Of a stretch of DNA of 64,000 nt, positions 10,400 through 22,719 are shown in pieces. Below the pieces are notes generated by a model. That model made no database searches. It saw nothing but the letters and a program-made list of their open reading frames with translations, and had not been told where the DNA came from. The DNA is from Lepisosteus oculatus (Eukaryota; Chordata; Actinopteri; Semionotiformes; Lepisosteidae). Position numbers and translations under genes: made by a program. The first letter of the stretch is position 1, and each line of letters starts with the position of its first letter. Location of the stretch: positions 21,775,444-21,839,443 of the forward strand of contig NC_090703.1 in assembly GCF_040954835.1 (NCBI RefSeq). The letters run 5' to 3'.

Positions 10400-13140
10400 T
10401 TCTGTTCTTGGCCTTACAGTCTTCTACTAGTAGTAGTCTTCTACTCTAGGTGCAGCTGTTGCTGTCATTGGAAAATCTTTGGTGATCTAAGCAGGTTCTG
10501 CATACATAGTATATTATACACAAATAACTGGGTATTAGCATCCAAAACACGTAGATCTCTTCTCTTTGGTAGCCATGAGCCACATTCGGAATAAATGGGT
10601 TTCCCTTACATGAAAAAAAAAAGCATTGTCAAGTGACTTTAATGCCTTTCAAAGGGAATAACAACTGTGATGAATTAAACGTGTTTGAGGACATTTCTTG
10701 GGTGTTCTAGATATTGATGCTTTTTGGCTTTACCACCTTGTCTGAGGGCGAGGTGACTGGGACCCCCATGCAGAACGAGGAGTGAGCCAAGGGACAGCTG
10801 CACAGGTGGAGATGGAGCAGGGGAGGGACGCTGGAGACAAAATGCAAAAAGAAGATGGGTTTGCAAATCACATGTTGCTTTGGCAAGCATTATGATTAGA
10901 AACAGCTGGGACAATAGTGGCTTGGTTGTCATCATCAGTTCAGTTAACGTATAGATTTCACCCTTATATCATTTTAATGCACAGAGAAAGGGAAAGGTAT
11001 TAATTTGAATTTCAGCTAAGGATTCTTGATACTGTCACGTTGGTTGCTGGAAAAAGGCAGAAATCACAACTTTATGACAGTTTGCACTGTCACATTTCGG
11101 ATTGTCACCACCATGACCCACTCCTAGTCTTTGTTTTTCATGTACAGTCTCACTGTTGATGACTGACTGGAGGCGATGACAGTGCTTTTCCAAGGTGAAC
11201 AGATACTGAGCTAATGGGGTTCTGTGACACTGTTATGCAATCCAGACTCAGTTTTTCCAACAATGTTGTCTTTTTTCCAAATTCTTTGTGAGAGAAGAAA
11301 ATAGAAACCATACATATGTTGTTTGAAAACCTCTCACTATCCCCGTTAACCCCTCCCAGTCTTTACAATCAAGACTCAGTTGTGAAGCATTTCTGTGAAG
11401 TAAAAAATTGAACCAGAATATTAACGAACTGAAAAAAAGTCCAAATTAGTTCATTTGAAACTCAGAGAAAGTGAATATGCAGCTGGCATTACCCTTGAGA
11501 ATTCATGATTTGTACAGCACTTGCAGCTAATAATTTAAAATGGTCCCTTCTCCACATCTCTCAAAACAAAATAAAAGTAGTCACAGGTTACTGCATGGTT
11601 TCAAGGACAATCCTTTACCGTGATGTTACGTTAAAGCCAGCACTTCAATGTACTTAAAATATGTGAAGTCATTATGCTGTAGTTTAGGACTGGGATTCGT
11701 AACACTTAAAGGCACTTTCACCATCCTTATTCCAAAGTAATGAGTCAGCTCCAAAATTGAAGACAGATTTGAACTGTTAAAGAAAAAAAACATAATGCCT
11801 GGACATAATGAAAAATGAATGTGGTAAAAATGTCCCAAATTATGCCAACAAGCAGAACAGATTTCCTCTAGTAAGACTTTGAATCAGCTATTTCTGCCTT
11901 ACCCTGTTTATTTTTTAGTGTGGGGGTGTAGACACATGATCCACCTCGAAAAGTGATTTATTTATGAATTCCATCACAACCCCCTTTGACTAATGGGCTG
12001 CCAAGAATCATTTTGTGTGTTTATAATGTTGGATAGGCCATTTCCCATGTTACAGTTTGCCTGCGGTAATATCTTATTTATATGAGGCCAGATATGGGAG
12101 AACAGAGAGTTTTATTTTGGGATATTCCCAAAAGACAGCTCCAATTTCTTCAGTGCTAGCTATTTGCTAACTACGTGCCTCGCTTCAGGTTCTACAAAAC
12201 GACAGCTGAGTGGAGAAAACGTTAACAGTTAAAAGAAAACAGAACTGAGCAATGAAGTATGAAGTTTCTTAAGAGCTTGCATGTGTGGGTATTCCAGCGC
12301 TCTTAAAATTTGATCCTAGAACATTTCTTGATACAAAGAATTCAGTGTCGGACCATTGATGCAGGCAGAAAGGTTTCCCATCTGAAATTCTCGGGGAGAA
12401 AAGGGCCTTCTGAATTCGCTAAAGGAGATTGCTAACCGAAATGGAAAACTCAGTAGTTTGGTTAGATGTATTAGAGAGACGAAATAAGTATAGCTTTCCT
12501 CTGTTATAAACTCCATGAAAATGCAATTTAGGAAACCATGCCCAAAATGTTTTGCAAACAACTCTAATATTACTACTTTTTTCACTGACCTCACTGGCAA
12601 CACCCTTCTAAACAAGACATAGCACAGTTTGTCAAACAATATCTTTTCTGAGTAATATAGAAAAAGGATGGGGCTCCAGGACATTTCATCCATCATGAGA
12701 TTACCAAATATAAATAAATTAGCTTGAGAGAGCAGATTCTGGAAATCACACCTCCCTTGTAACAGTGACTCAGCTCAGCATGCAAAACTTAAGAGGCTTC
12801 AATATTCTTGAGCAACCTTCTGTACTGTAGATCTATTGATGTGCATGACCTTGACTTAGTAACCTAGACTTGGAAATACAAAGACCCTGTAATCACTGCA
12901 GAAAATGCCATGGGATCTTTAAGACTTTTATGGTTGGTTTCAAAATCAGCTATTGTTTTGGAAGACCTCAAAACGAAAGTGCGGTGAGCCATGGGGTTAT
13001 TTTCTTGACCCTTGAAGTATTGGGGTGTGGATGGGGGCTCCTTTTGTAGTTTCATCAGAGCTCTCACACAGGCATCCTTTTGTCTTTTGGCTAAAGTATG
13101 GGTCTACAAAAGGATGACTTTTAACCGGTCATGTACAGTA
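10400..13140. other. Unannotated stretch
   Basis: No gene or repeat is recognised. Open frames on the minus strand (for example 126 codons ending near 12316) show no domain, no signal peptide of note and no splice context. Confidence 0.5.
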
Positions 13141-13149
13141 CATACACCT

Positions 13150-13450
13150 TTTGTGATCCTGTGAAAGCGGTTTCCCGATATTAACAAGGCCGACTCTCAT
13201 CCAAGTTCAGCTGCCCTTTCGTGGCCAACTAAAAATAAAAATGAAAACAAGAGTGAGCCTGAGTGAAATTCCTCTTTGGAAATTCAATTAAATCAGCTGC
13301 CTGAAGCATGGTTTGAAGTGCGTCACATACATTAAAAATAGGGACCATCAGCTGCTTGGCGTGACCAAAAGTACGCTTCCAAAAACAAAAAGATTTTTAA
13401 AAAAGCGAACACCCTTGCGCTGAAACTGCATTTTCTGCTGTTCTAAATGT
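13150..13450. promoter_or_regulatory. Candidate conserved non-coding block
   Basis: The block has scattered CpGs, a MEF2-like CTAAAAATAAAA at about 13228, two CAGCTG E-boxes and a homeobox-like AATTCAATTAAATCA. No open frame spans it. The call rests on motif appearance only. Confidence 0.2.
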
Positions 13451-13454
13451 TATG

Positions 13455-13845
13455 TTTGGGGAACATCTTTTTAAGCATTTTTTATTATTTCTTTTTAATC
13501 AGAAAAATAAACAATAAATATTCATAAACTCTGCCAAGGCAGAGGACCTGTTTGTATCTCAGCCAGTAAATGTGGAAAGGCAATTTTCTTGTGCGCTGCA
13601 CAGTATTGTTTTTCTGAAGAACTTAAAAGCACATAGGAAAGATAACTCAAGCCGTTTGTATTGGCATAGCATCTGAAATCTGAAGCTGTTCCCCTGCTAG
13701 GAGGACAGCATGCCATTTTGGCCTTTTAATATCCAGAAGTAAGCCTGATGGGAAACTTTTTCTTAATTAGCAATGTAAAAATGTTTTTCCATTTTTATTA
13801 CCAGTATGTAACATAAATGCATTCTATATATTAGTACTTGTACAA
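13455..13845. other. Unannotated AT-rich stretch
   Basis: Nothing recognisable apart from A/T runs. Confidence 0.5.
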
Positions 13846-13849
13846 CTAT

Positions 13850-14131
13850 ATGTGGAGTAGTGGTGCTAGATATGTGGAGTTTGTATTTCTCCCCCTGCTC
13901 ACATGGGTTTCCTCCACATGGTCAGTTTTACTCCCACAGTCCAAAAACATACTAATGTGTTAATTGACTTATGGGAAAATTAGCCCTGGTGTGAGAGTGT
14001 GCGTGTTTGTGCCTCTGTGAGTGGCCTAAGATGAATAACTTCTTGTCCAGGGTGTATCCTGCCTTGTGCTCATTGGTTGCCAGGCTAAACTTTGGCTCTC
14101 CTACCACCCTGTATTGGCTAAATCGGTTAGA
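13850..14131 (+). repeat. tRNA-derived SINE, head deleted
   Basis: Starting in the body (GTGGAGTTTGTATTTCTCCC), this copy keeps TCCCACAGTCCAAAAACATA and GGAAAATTAGCCCTGGTGTG. It also keeps the GTCCAGGGTGTATCCTGCC block and ends at GGTTAGAAAAGGAG, where the GATGGATGGA tail is lost. The A- and B-boxes are missing, so it is inactive. Its 3' end abuts LINE sequence, so it either inserted into or recombined with that LINE fragment. Confidence 0.85.
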
Positions 14132-14312
14132 AAAGGAGACACTTCTTTACCCAAAGGGTTGTGCGTTAATGGAATAAGCTAATACCCTGTTGTTGAAGCC
14201 AATACCCTAGCTTCTTTGAAGAAACAGTTGAATGAGTGCCTCAGATCAATTAACTACTAAGTAAGGGTTAAAAGCCTCCTCTCGTTTGTAACCATTCTTA
14301 TGTTCTTTGCCT
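14132..14312 (+). mobile_element. LINE 3' fragment, same family as 2.79-3.16 kb
   Basis: The segment aligns by eye with the fragment at about 2955-3155. It has GGAGACACTTCTTTACCCAA, then GGAATAAGCTAATACCCTG and the tail CCTCCTCTCGTTTGTAACCA. It represents only the last ORF2 codons and 3' untranslated region. Confidence 0.78.
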
Positions 14313-14314
14313 GA

Positions 14315-15060
14315 GATGGGTTGAATCAGAGGCTGTGTGGAGGGTATGTGTTAAGGTACAGTATGTTAAAGGAATCTGAAACCTGTTACAGCCATTTACG
14401 GCCAGTATGGCATGTGGATCAGACCAGACAGAATTTCCTTTATTTATTTTTTATTTTGTTTACCTGGTTGTTATATAGCATGCCTATAAGATTGCAAAGA
14501 CTTTCTACGTCCCCAAGTGCACTTGAGCGATTGTATTTCTCATTTTGTACTCACCCAGTTTGGAACTACTAATTATTTCATTATATTTCAGCTCAAACTG
14601 TACTGCACAGGGACAGTGAGGAAAAGCAGACTGGCTACTCTGACCTGCCCAGCTGGCCATACAGCCATTTATCTTTTAACATTTTGCAACCTCCACACTG
14701 CCTGACAGGAGAACTAGGCTCCACTTAGTGAGGGGTCATTCCAGCAATGCACTGGAGTTTCTGTTGACTGCAAAGCATGAGAGCCCTGTTTAACTAATCC
14801 CATGTACCTCGGTCAGAATTTATGCTGCTTCACGAAGACTCATAGTCGCAGTAAACTAGTGACACGACCAAGACTCAAGTCAGTGATGTCTGGATCAGAG
14901 AGCACCCATTCTGCTGAGGCACACCAGAGTGTCTTCTCTCAAAGCTTGACAAAATGTTTGTCCTCGGTCTCCAAACTGACAAGATTATGCGCTGCTTGTA
15001 GCTTCCAGTAATGTGGTCGCAGGAAATTCAAGATTCAAAGCACCCCTGCTCACTGTCCGC
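14315..15060. other. Unannotated stretch
   Basis: No gene or repeat is recognised. Three overlapping open frames of 62-83 codons have no family resemblance. Confidence 0.5.
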
Positions 15061-15074
15061 CCACCCCCAGAGAA

Positions 15075-15300
15075 TCACACATCTGCTTTTCCGGTCCGAT
15101 TCTGTAAAAGCCACGGCGCTGCGAGCAGATGGGAAAGATAAATGCGGATAACGCTGCCGTGTCTGGAATAACACGGCTCAAGAAAAACAAACGAGGCAAA
15201 TGAGAGAACATTTCTGCTTGCAGCACATGAAAATAAACTCTTTGTTTGGAACTGGAAAACTAAAAGAAATTATTTCTTTTTTAATTAAAACACCTTTGAA
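15075..15300. promoter_or_regulatory. CpG-rich candidate enhancer
   Basis: Between about 15090 and 15200 there are roughly ten CpGs (ACGGCGCTGCGAGCAGATGG, ATGCGGATAACGCTGCCGTG). The block has a CAGATG E-box next to a GATAA site, then an A/T-rich flank with TTTTTAATTAAAAC. Complex motif content in otherwise CpG-poor sequence suggests a conserved regulatory element. It could also be chance. Confidence 0.3.
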
Positions 15301-15304
15301 ACTC

Positions 15305-16745
15305 TAACAAGTGTTTCTGAAGGTACCTTGTTGCTTGTATATCTTCTCAATGTGTATCTTCTCTTGTGGTTTATGCTTTTTATAAAAAAAAAATCTAGGT
15401 TATTACAGTAAGTGCAATCTGATTATTGAAGTAATTATTAAATGTCAGAGGAAGTTTTTATGTTAAAGTTCTTTTTTTGTGTGGGGTTTGCTGCGGAGGA
15501 AATGATAGTGGCCATTTTGTAGGTAAGGGGAGAGTCCCAGAATTCTTTTTAATGACTTTTTGAAATGACAATAGTTTGAAGTCAGAGAGTCTGGTATGTT
15601 TTGATTAATGACTCATACAACTACATCATTCAACGTGCCAGGAAATTTCCATTGCTAAACAATATTTCTTTACAAGATAGCAATGGTTAACTTTATTAGT
15701 GGTTTAATGGATCGTGGTTTAAAGTTATGATGGTTTTAATGGGCTTCACTGCATTCTATAGCTGATTTTGAGTTCAGAACCGGCAAAATAAAGACAGATG
15801 ACTTTATTTGCTAAATAAAATCAGTTGTCAATGGAAGGAGGTTAATTATACATCTATGTATGATTTATTTTAATAGGAAAATAGGCCTACCATTGAGGAA
15901 TGTTATTACATTCATATATCAGAGATGTCCCCACTAGGAATATAGCCTTTTTTAGTTTTAAATCCAAAAATTTCCCAGTTGCATATTATCAGAGATGGAA
16001 GAATAAGTTAAAAAAAGTCCATAAGAGAGTGCCCAAAATGTTTTTAGGCTGCAATTTAGATAAATATAAATCAGTAGTTTTGGCAAACTGATCAGAGATC
16101 ATTACACTGTAAATAATCACAGTGTTTGATCTTCTTTGTCTCCTGTTCTGACACTGTGAATGCTTTCCTGCAAGGTAAATGATCATGACAGTTTGTCAGT
16201 GAATGAAAAAGATGGGGTGTCAGCAGTACATTCAGGCACACTATGCCTCCAACAGTATCCTGGTTTTTTAGCTCTTTTCTGGGAAAAGGCGGAACTTTGG
16301 CAGAAGGGCTAAAGGACATTGCTTTTGAGAAATACAGCAATGAGCTCTAAAGCCCAATTAAATGCTGGAATCAAAATAAAGCAAAGTAGAATCTGGTCTA
16401 GAACTAGCCATTGAGATTAATGACAGAGGATTATGTTTCTCATTGACTTTAAAGTCTAGGAAACTAGAAATCAGGATTGTTGCCTCAGGTTCACCACCAG
16501 TTTAAGTCTTGTTTAGGCATGAGGTATTCAGGCTGCAGTCTTCAAAACCAGTGGAATTCTTCAAGGCCTCCTGTGTGTTTATGTTCCTCAAAGGATGCAG
16601 GAAAGAGAGAGGATGTGAGAAAGAGGCGGACGGATTTACACTCTCTCCAGTGCTCTGACCTTTACCACAGAAGATTCCATACACCAGAGCTACTCTTTTG
16701 ATTTTGACAAACCCTAACTGTTGTAAGTATGATTCTTTGGGTACT
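15305..16745. other. Unannotated AT-rich stretch
   Basis: No gene or repeat is recognised. Open frames of 60-94 codons are without recognisable features. Confidence 0.5.
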
Positions 16746-16751
16746 ATCACA

Positions 16752-16797
16752 CTCTTTTCTGGTGGCTTGAGTTCACTAATCTTCATTTTTATTTTTC
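16752..16797 (+). repeat. Left arm of a distant 45-bp inverted repeat
   Basis: The sequence GGCTTGAGTTCACTAATCTT, continuing into TCATTTTTATT, recurs in reverse complement at 18900-18945 with only a few differences over about 45 bases. The pair encloses about 2.1 kb. It could be the terminal repeats of a decayed DNA transposon or an inverted duplication. Confidence 0.65.
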
Positions 16798-17033
16798 TCT
16801 ATGACAGCAGGTATCCTTAATGCGTACTTGGAGTTAACATTTGCTTGACAAAAATAGATTTTTGGCGTGTCCAATTCAGAATGGAAACGTCATGTACTAC
16901 ATTAGTGCACTGCCTATGCCTAATTTCTATGATAAAAAATAATGCTTTTCAAAATGAGTGCAATGCAGCACTGAGAAACCTTTCTGAATTGGCACCTTGC
17001 TTTTTTGTACAAACACAGCAGTTGCCAAACTCA

Positions 17034-17320
17034 CAGCACAGTACCACAGTGGTTATCATCACTACTTCACAGCCTTTCGGGTCCTAGGTTCAATTCCAGA
17101 CTAGAACACCTGCTGTGTAGAGTTTGTATGGTAGCCCAACATTCATGTCAGTTCTATTTCTCCCATTTTTGAAAAACATGCAGGCTAAGTTATAGGGTGT
17201 CTACATGCTTGTCTGCTTTGCGGTGGATCTGTATTCCATTCAGGATGTTGTTCCACTTTGTGCATTATGCTTCCAGGATAGGCCCTGGGTTGTTAATAGT
17301 AATAAGTTATTGATGGCTTT
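17034..17320 (+). repeat. Degenerate tRNA-derived SINE
   Basis: The head is still clear: A-box-like TACCACAGTGGTTATC and B-box GGTTCAATTCC with the preceding GGGTCCTA. The body keeps GTGTAGAGTTTGTATG, AAAAACATGCAGGCTAAGTT and TCCAGGATAGGCCCTGGGTT, but it has many substitutions and no clean tail. This is an old copy. Confidence 0.75.
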
Positions 17321-17324
17321 TACA

Positions 17325-17635
17325 AATTAATATGGTGTTGTATATGTGGGTTATTTTGTAACCATCTTAAAGAGAAGGAGAGCGATGAAAAACAGGACTG
17401 GATTCACAGAACCCATTTCTGTTGATACACAAAATTGCCATACAGAAACTGTTTTGCTTTGACAATGAGATAATTCACCTGAAATTTACCGCTAAGCACA
17501 AAGCATCCTGAGCTGGCAACTTGGATATACTTTGCATCTAGCCCACCACTGTAGAAGAACCAGGAAAAAATGGTTAATTTCTCTAGTTTTCGTTTGTAAA
17601 TTGGAAGGCTCCTGTTTCTTGTTTGTTTTTACAAT
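17325..17635. other. Unannotated stretch
   Basis: Nothing recognised. Confidence 0.5.
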
Positions 17636-17639
17636 ATGT

Positions 17640-18010
17640 ACTCACAATATTGCTAGGCCTTCCTGCTCCCTCCTCTCTCTGATTGGGCTGTTTGAAGAGG
17701 AGCTCTGTAAGACATTTCTTCTCTGGAGTTCAAACTCCACCCTCCCATCTGAAAGGAGCCAGAAGGGACTGTTCTGCCTTATCACCCTATAAACATGTCA
17801 CCACAAACCAGCTGCACCACACTCCAGCCTCCCTCCTCCCCTCTGCCCTCAGCCCCAGGTCTGGTTTGGGGGAGAGGGGGGGCAATCTGACAGCTTGGCA
17901 AGAGGTTGCAGCAGAGGTTGGGAGGTGAGTCACCACGGAGTCTTCTGGAAAACAGCTCAACGATTAAAACCGAACATCCTTTCTGAAGTTATGAAGCTGG
18001 GAGGATCACA
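17640..18010. promoter_or_regulatory. GC-rich candidate regulatory block
   Basis: A pyrimidine-rich stretch (TCCTCCCCTCTGCCCTCAGC) is followed by a purine-rich one with a run of G. It includes RUNX-like ACCACAAACC near 17800 and GGTGAGTCACCACGG at 17925. An 86-codon and an 81-codon frame overlap here but look like composition effects. Conserved non-coding DNA is the most likely reading. An unrecognised exon cannot be excluded, since AGGTGAGT resembles a splice donor. Confidence 0.22.
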
Positions 18011-18014
18011 CTGA

Positions 18015-18895
18015 AAGAATAGGAGAGAGCTCTGAAATATTGACTCTTTTCCCCCCGTGGGTGACTTGCTTCATTCCAGTGCAGCCTAATTTAAAAAGAA
18101 GTAATATCCTCTTGGAGCTCTTCAATGGGTAGTAAACACCACAGAATCTCCATTCACATTTTAGGACATGTGATTGTTTATTCTGGTTGGCTGGGTAGGA
18201 AGAAGCTTTCTTTCCTAAAATATTTTAACAATGTACTTTGCACTTACCCCAATCCACTACAATCAAAAATACGTTAGCATATTAATGAATTATTTAGCCT
18301 ATGCCTTTGTCCAAGGTGATTTGAAATAATTGCAATTATACAACAAGAATGCAGATTTCAATCAGCTGTAACTAGGTTGCATAGTAATGTACTGTTTTTG
18401 GGAGACTGCGCCAGAAATTTCTCTAACTTAATTCCATTGTTTTGTTGATGAATTGGGCTAGAAGTAAACATGTTTAAGTTTGTGAAACCTAAATCTTATT
18501 TGGGCGTTACACTGCAAAGAGTTGTTCAAATTAATCACTGTTCAAATGCAGACAGACTTCAAAATCCAACTAACAAAAAGGTTTTAAATATACAGCATTA
18601 TTCAAAATAAACATGCCTCACAACAGATATTGGATTCTGTGTATTTTAATGCACTTTGCCTTGGATCTGAAAGTTGCTTTTGATAAAGATGTCAGCAAAA
18701 TAAATAAACATTAAAAACATAATAAAATATCATACAGTATATACAGTATATAGTTATTGATTTACAGAAGGAAATGCATTTTGTCTGCCTAGTCTCAGGA
18801 ATAATAATTGAAAAACAGTATTTAATGACAAAAAAGGGAAGTTCTGGCAGGACTGTATGTTCTTTTCTTTATGCATAAAGTGTCTGAAAAGTGCT
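18015..18895. other. Unannotated AT-rich stretch
   Basis: Nothing recognised. It contains two adjacent TACAGTATA units at about 18733-18750. Confidence 0.5.
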
Positions 18896-18899
18896 TTAA

Positions 18900-18946
18900 A
18901 GAACAATAAAAATGAAGATTAGTGAACTCAAGCCACAGGAAAACAG
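18900..18946 (-). repeat. Right arm of the 45-bp inverted repeat
   Basis: Reading the minus strand gives TGTGGCTTGAGTTCACTAAT followed by CTTCATTTTTATTG, matching 16752-16797. No matching target-site duplication is visible just outside the two arms. Confidence 0.65.
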
Positions 18947-18949
18947 TGT

Positions 18950-20110
18950 TTATGTTCTTATTATGATTTGAGGAATCAGAAGTGTTTCCCTAATAATGCA
19001 ATATCTAGTGTCTGTTTTCAATTAAGGAAGGATAAGCTCAAGTGCTTAGTCCTTAGCAACAAAACCATCTGGGGAAATCATAGCAATTGACAATTTTATT
19101 ATTGTAAGACAGAAGTATTTATTTCTCTATGCTGCTTTATAAACAAATCAACTGGGTCCTTTTACTGTAACTCCTTAAATGACTGAAAAATCATTTTTCA
19201 ATTTAGACAGCTTAGTTTACAGAGAGCAATCGAGGATAATACAGGCATAAATATTGTATTCTGCTCTCATTTTAAGATACTTAAAGAAGGTATGTGAATT
19301 TATATCCAGATCCTTCACTCCAAATGAAACTGTGCAGAATCAGCCTGGAGGCAAAAAACATGTTGAAAGCATAATCTAGCTAGATAAAAGCAATGATCTA
19401 GCTAGGTAAGCACACCTAAGAATAAGCATTGCATACTCAGGAAAGGAAGGCTTCTCGGGAGGGAGATAGTTGGTGTTGATATATTTTTTAATTTTCTTAA
19501 ATATATACAGATAACACAATGGAGAACCGCTATTCTGTGTCAGCTCCTACCTTTCATTTCTATGCTTGCTTACCCCATCAATAAACGATGACCCTAACAA
19601 ACGCCTCTGTCATCAAGGTTAAGTGTCAGGGAAAGAGTTTTAAAATTGTAATTCTGTGGAACTCCACTATAATTAACTGTACTCAGAGACATGAATGTGT
19701 TTTTAATACTTCATTTTTGGGAATATGTACAGTAAATAACTGCATTTGAGCATTTTCCCAGATCAAATCATTCAATCAAGATGAATGTACTGTCACTCCC
19801 ATTATTCTGTCTTCCTACAGCTGAGGTTGAGCTATGAGGTTGTATTACTTTTTGATTACAGATGTGTAAGTTGTAAGAGCTCCATTACTGGGAGAGAGTG
19901 ATCAAATCCTACAGGCTTCAATTTCAAATGTTTTGGAAGTTTGTGTAGAGTTGGAAGACTGTCTGACTTAGAGTACTCTGGAAGGTGCGTGACATGCCCT
20001 TGTCAGCCACATATAGCTCTCAAGGTCATTAAGACAGGAAAACATAATGATCTGACAACTGATTGTCTAGTTCACCCACACTGATGGTTTCCTCAGACTG
20101 AGATGAGTTT
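18950..20110. other. Unannotated AT-rich stretch
   Basis: No gene or dispersed repeat is recognised. A small local duplication, ATCTAGCTAG, occurs twice at about 19374 and 19394. Confidence 0.5.
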
Positions 20111-20113
20111 TTG

Positions 20114-20175
20114 CTCATCAAAGCATCATTTGATGATGATCATAAACCATCATCAAAGCATCATCATTTGATGAG
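20114..20175. repeat. CATCA/TGATG palindromic cluster
   Basis: CTCATCAAA at the left edge pairs with TTTGATGAG at the right edge. The interior is built from GCATCAT, TTTGATGATG and CATCATCAAAG units, which allow both a hairpin and slipped tandem alignments. It is probably a local expansion. Confidence 0.8.
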
Positions 20176-20179
20176 TTTC

Positions 20180-22370
20180 GTTTCCCAATGATCATTAATT
20201 CAATATGGTCAAGGAGTGAACCAGGACTGAACACCATTTAATTATGTAGGCAACTCATGATTAAAGAGGAAGGTTTATACTTAAAATGTAATATTGTTTG
20301 AATGAATCTGTAGATCTTTGTCTTATTTACAGTGTTGTAGGTTACTTCTGAAATATATAATTTCATTATGCCTCTGAATGAATCCACTATGTGTACAGCA
20401 GGGGATTATGTACTGTATAATGAGGCATTAGAACTTATTTGTTTCTTATTAATGCCTCTTTGTATACTGTATATGCAATATGTTACCAGCTCATAACTGT
20501 TCATCGTTCAGAGCATGATGAAGATGTTCATGCAGGAGTCAGAAAACCCTGTTGCGGAATGGTATGGTATACACTTGACCCTATCACTTTGTTTCAGAGG
20601 ATCGTTTTAGTATCACAATGTTCTATTGGTCAGCTTTTGGTGTTTTTCACATCTGGCCTTTTGGCTTTCAGATAGAAATGGACAGTCATTGGCTTTCTGA
20701 AGTTGGTTTAAAACGATCGGTCGAAAGATCCCAGTTCCTGTCATGCAGGTGTCTCCTGCCTATAATTGCTGCCTTCGCTGGCATCCTCAGTAGACACCAT
20801 ATTTTGAGCAGACCACACACATTTGGCTCTTTTAGATTTTGTCTTTATAAGTCCCAGTTTTCTGGCACTGTGCACTGACAGTGCAAGTCAATGGCTATTA
20901 TGACTGCAGCTGTGTCACTTGTGAGATCCTGCCCTTTTCCACTATAGCTATTCAAAGCTGTTACTTATGATCATGTTCTCTAAAAGCCTCTTTAAAACTG
21001 CAGAAAAAATGTACCTTTAAAAAGTAACACATAATTAGATGGCAAATGTGTGATAGCTACAGTAGTTCAAATACAGAATATTACTTCACCAGTCCAGCTC
21101 TAGTAATGTCATACTGAATATTTTACTCATCTTTTGGAGTCTGTGATGTTAAACTGATGTTGCCTCTGAACTGGATAGTGTGCAGTTTGGTGCTTGCTGA
21201 GACTAATTTAATCAAATAAATGGAAGTTTGATTTGTTTAAGAAAGGAGACTGTGAGAAAGAGAATGGACAGAAAGCATTGCTTTCTAGGACAAACTCCGG
21301 CTGCTCCAAAAGTGATCTGGTATCTGAAAAGCAACAATTCATTTAATTGCATACAACCACTATAATATTATCAATGCCAATGCTTTATTTATTAGAACCT
21401 TGAGGTTTATTCTTCAATTTGGGAGAGAAATTTGGGAATGTATTGATAGAGGTGTCAGATTTAAAAAAAACTGTCGGAACAGATTACTCATGCGTATATA
21501 TTCTAAATTAAAAGCCAGACCTGATCAGCTTTGCACATGTAACAACAGGAGACTTGGAAACGCATTCTGTAAGGCATAGATGACAAGGTTGCTTTGAGTT
21601 TCAGTTAAAATGCGGAATGAATATGCAGCCATTTCTCAGAAATGTAACCAAACAATGTGTGTTCTTCTAGGCAGGTGGTGCAGCAAGTTTTGTTTGTTTT
21701 TCAGTACAGTATTTTAAACTCACTCATGTGTCCCACATGTGGTGCAAAGTGATGTCCAACATTTTGTCGGCTGCAATTTTGACACCTACTAAAGGTCAAT
21801 TTAGACACAAAGCAAGCCAGCAGGAGTGCCCTTGATAATGTTCTAATGAAGCCATGTTTCATTGCAAACTAGGACCAGATTTTGTATCTGACTTTAGCCT
21901 GGGAAAATTCCACCCACGTCCCAAATGAGCAATCATAAAAAATGGAGAGCCAGAGAGGCTTCTTTCAAGGAACCCACATTTCATGTTTCAGAGCTCACTT
22001 GCGGTGTGAGTGGTTAGGATGCAGCAGTAATAGAAGAGATAGCAAATCCTGAGTCTGTCTTCCAGCCGTCTGCCACAGGCACCCTCTTTGACCCCACAAG
22101 TGCACTTTGAAACTTTGGCCTCCCCATCTGGGTCTCTGTGCATTATAGAAGAAAAACAAACAGAGATGTTATATATAAAACATTTCTTGTCAGATTTAGT
22201 TGTTAAAAAGTCAGACATGACTAGGTCTGCAGGGTAAAGACAGAAAATAATAAAAAAAATAATTATCCAGTTTGACAAATGCACGAAAAAGTGCTGACTG
22301 TGCCTATTGACAGTGTATTTCTCAAAAGCAATCAGTGCCGAATGAACAAATCTTTTATGAGAGGGATCAG
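20180..22370. other. Unannotated stretch
   Basis: No gene or repeat is recognised. Open frames up to 98 codons on the minus strand (21988-22284) show no recognisable domain. Confidence 0.5.
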
Positions 22371-22376
22371 TTTGTC

Positions 22377-22716
22377 CTATGGTGGCATTGTGGTGCAGAA
22401 GTTAGCATTACTGCCTCACAGAACTGGGGCATTGAGATCAATTCGGAGGTGAACTGAGGTGCTATCTGCATGGAGCTTGCATGTTCTCTTTGTGTTCACA
22501 TGGGTTTCCACCAGGTGTTCAGGTATCCCACATTTCAAAGACATGCTGGTAGGTAAATTGGTTTCTGAGAAAAATGGAACTGCTGTTAGTGTGTGGGGAT
22601 CTGTCTGTGCTTGCCCTGCGATGGACTGGTGTCCCGTCCAGGGTGTTGCTTGCCAGGATTGGCTCTGGCTCACCCACAACCCTGAATTGGAAGATGCACT
22701 TAGATAATGGATGGAT
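22377..22716 (+). repeat. Near full-length tRNA-derived SINE
   Basis: The head has TTGTGGTGCAGAAGTTAGC (A-box-like) and a diverged B-box (GAGATCAATTCGG). The body has GCATGGAGCTTGCATGTTCT, AAGACATGCTGGTAGGTAAA, GATGGACTGGTGTCCCGTCC and GGATTGGCTCTGGCTCACCC. The 3' end is AGATAATGGATGGATG. It is one of the most complete copies in the window and spans the whole 340-bp unit. The open frames on both strands over it are shadows. Confidence 0.92.
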
Positions 22717-22719
22717 GTT

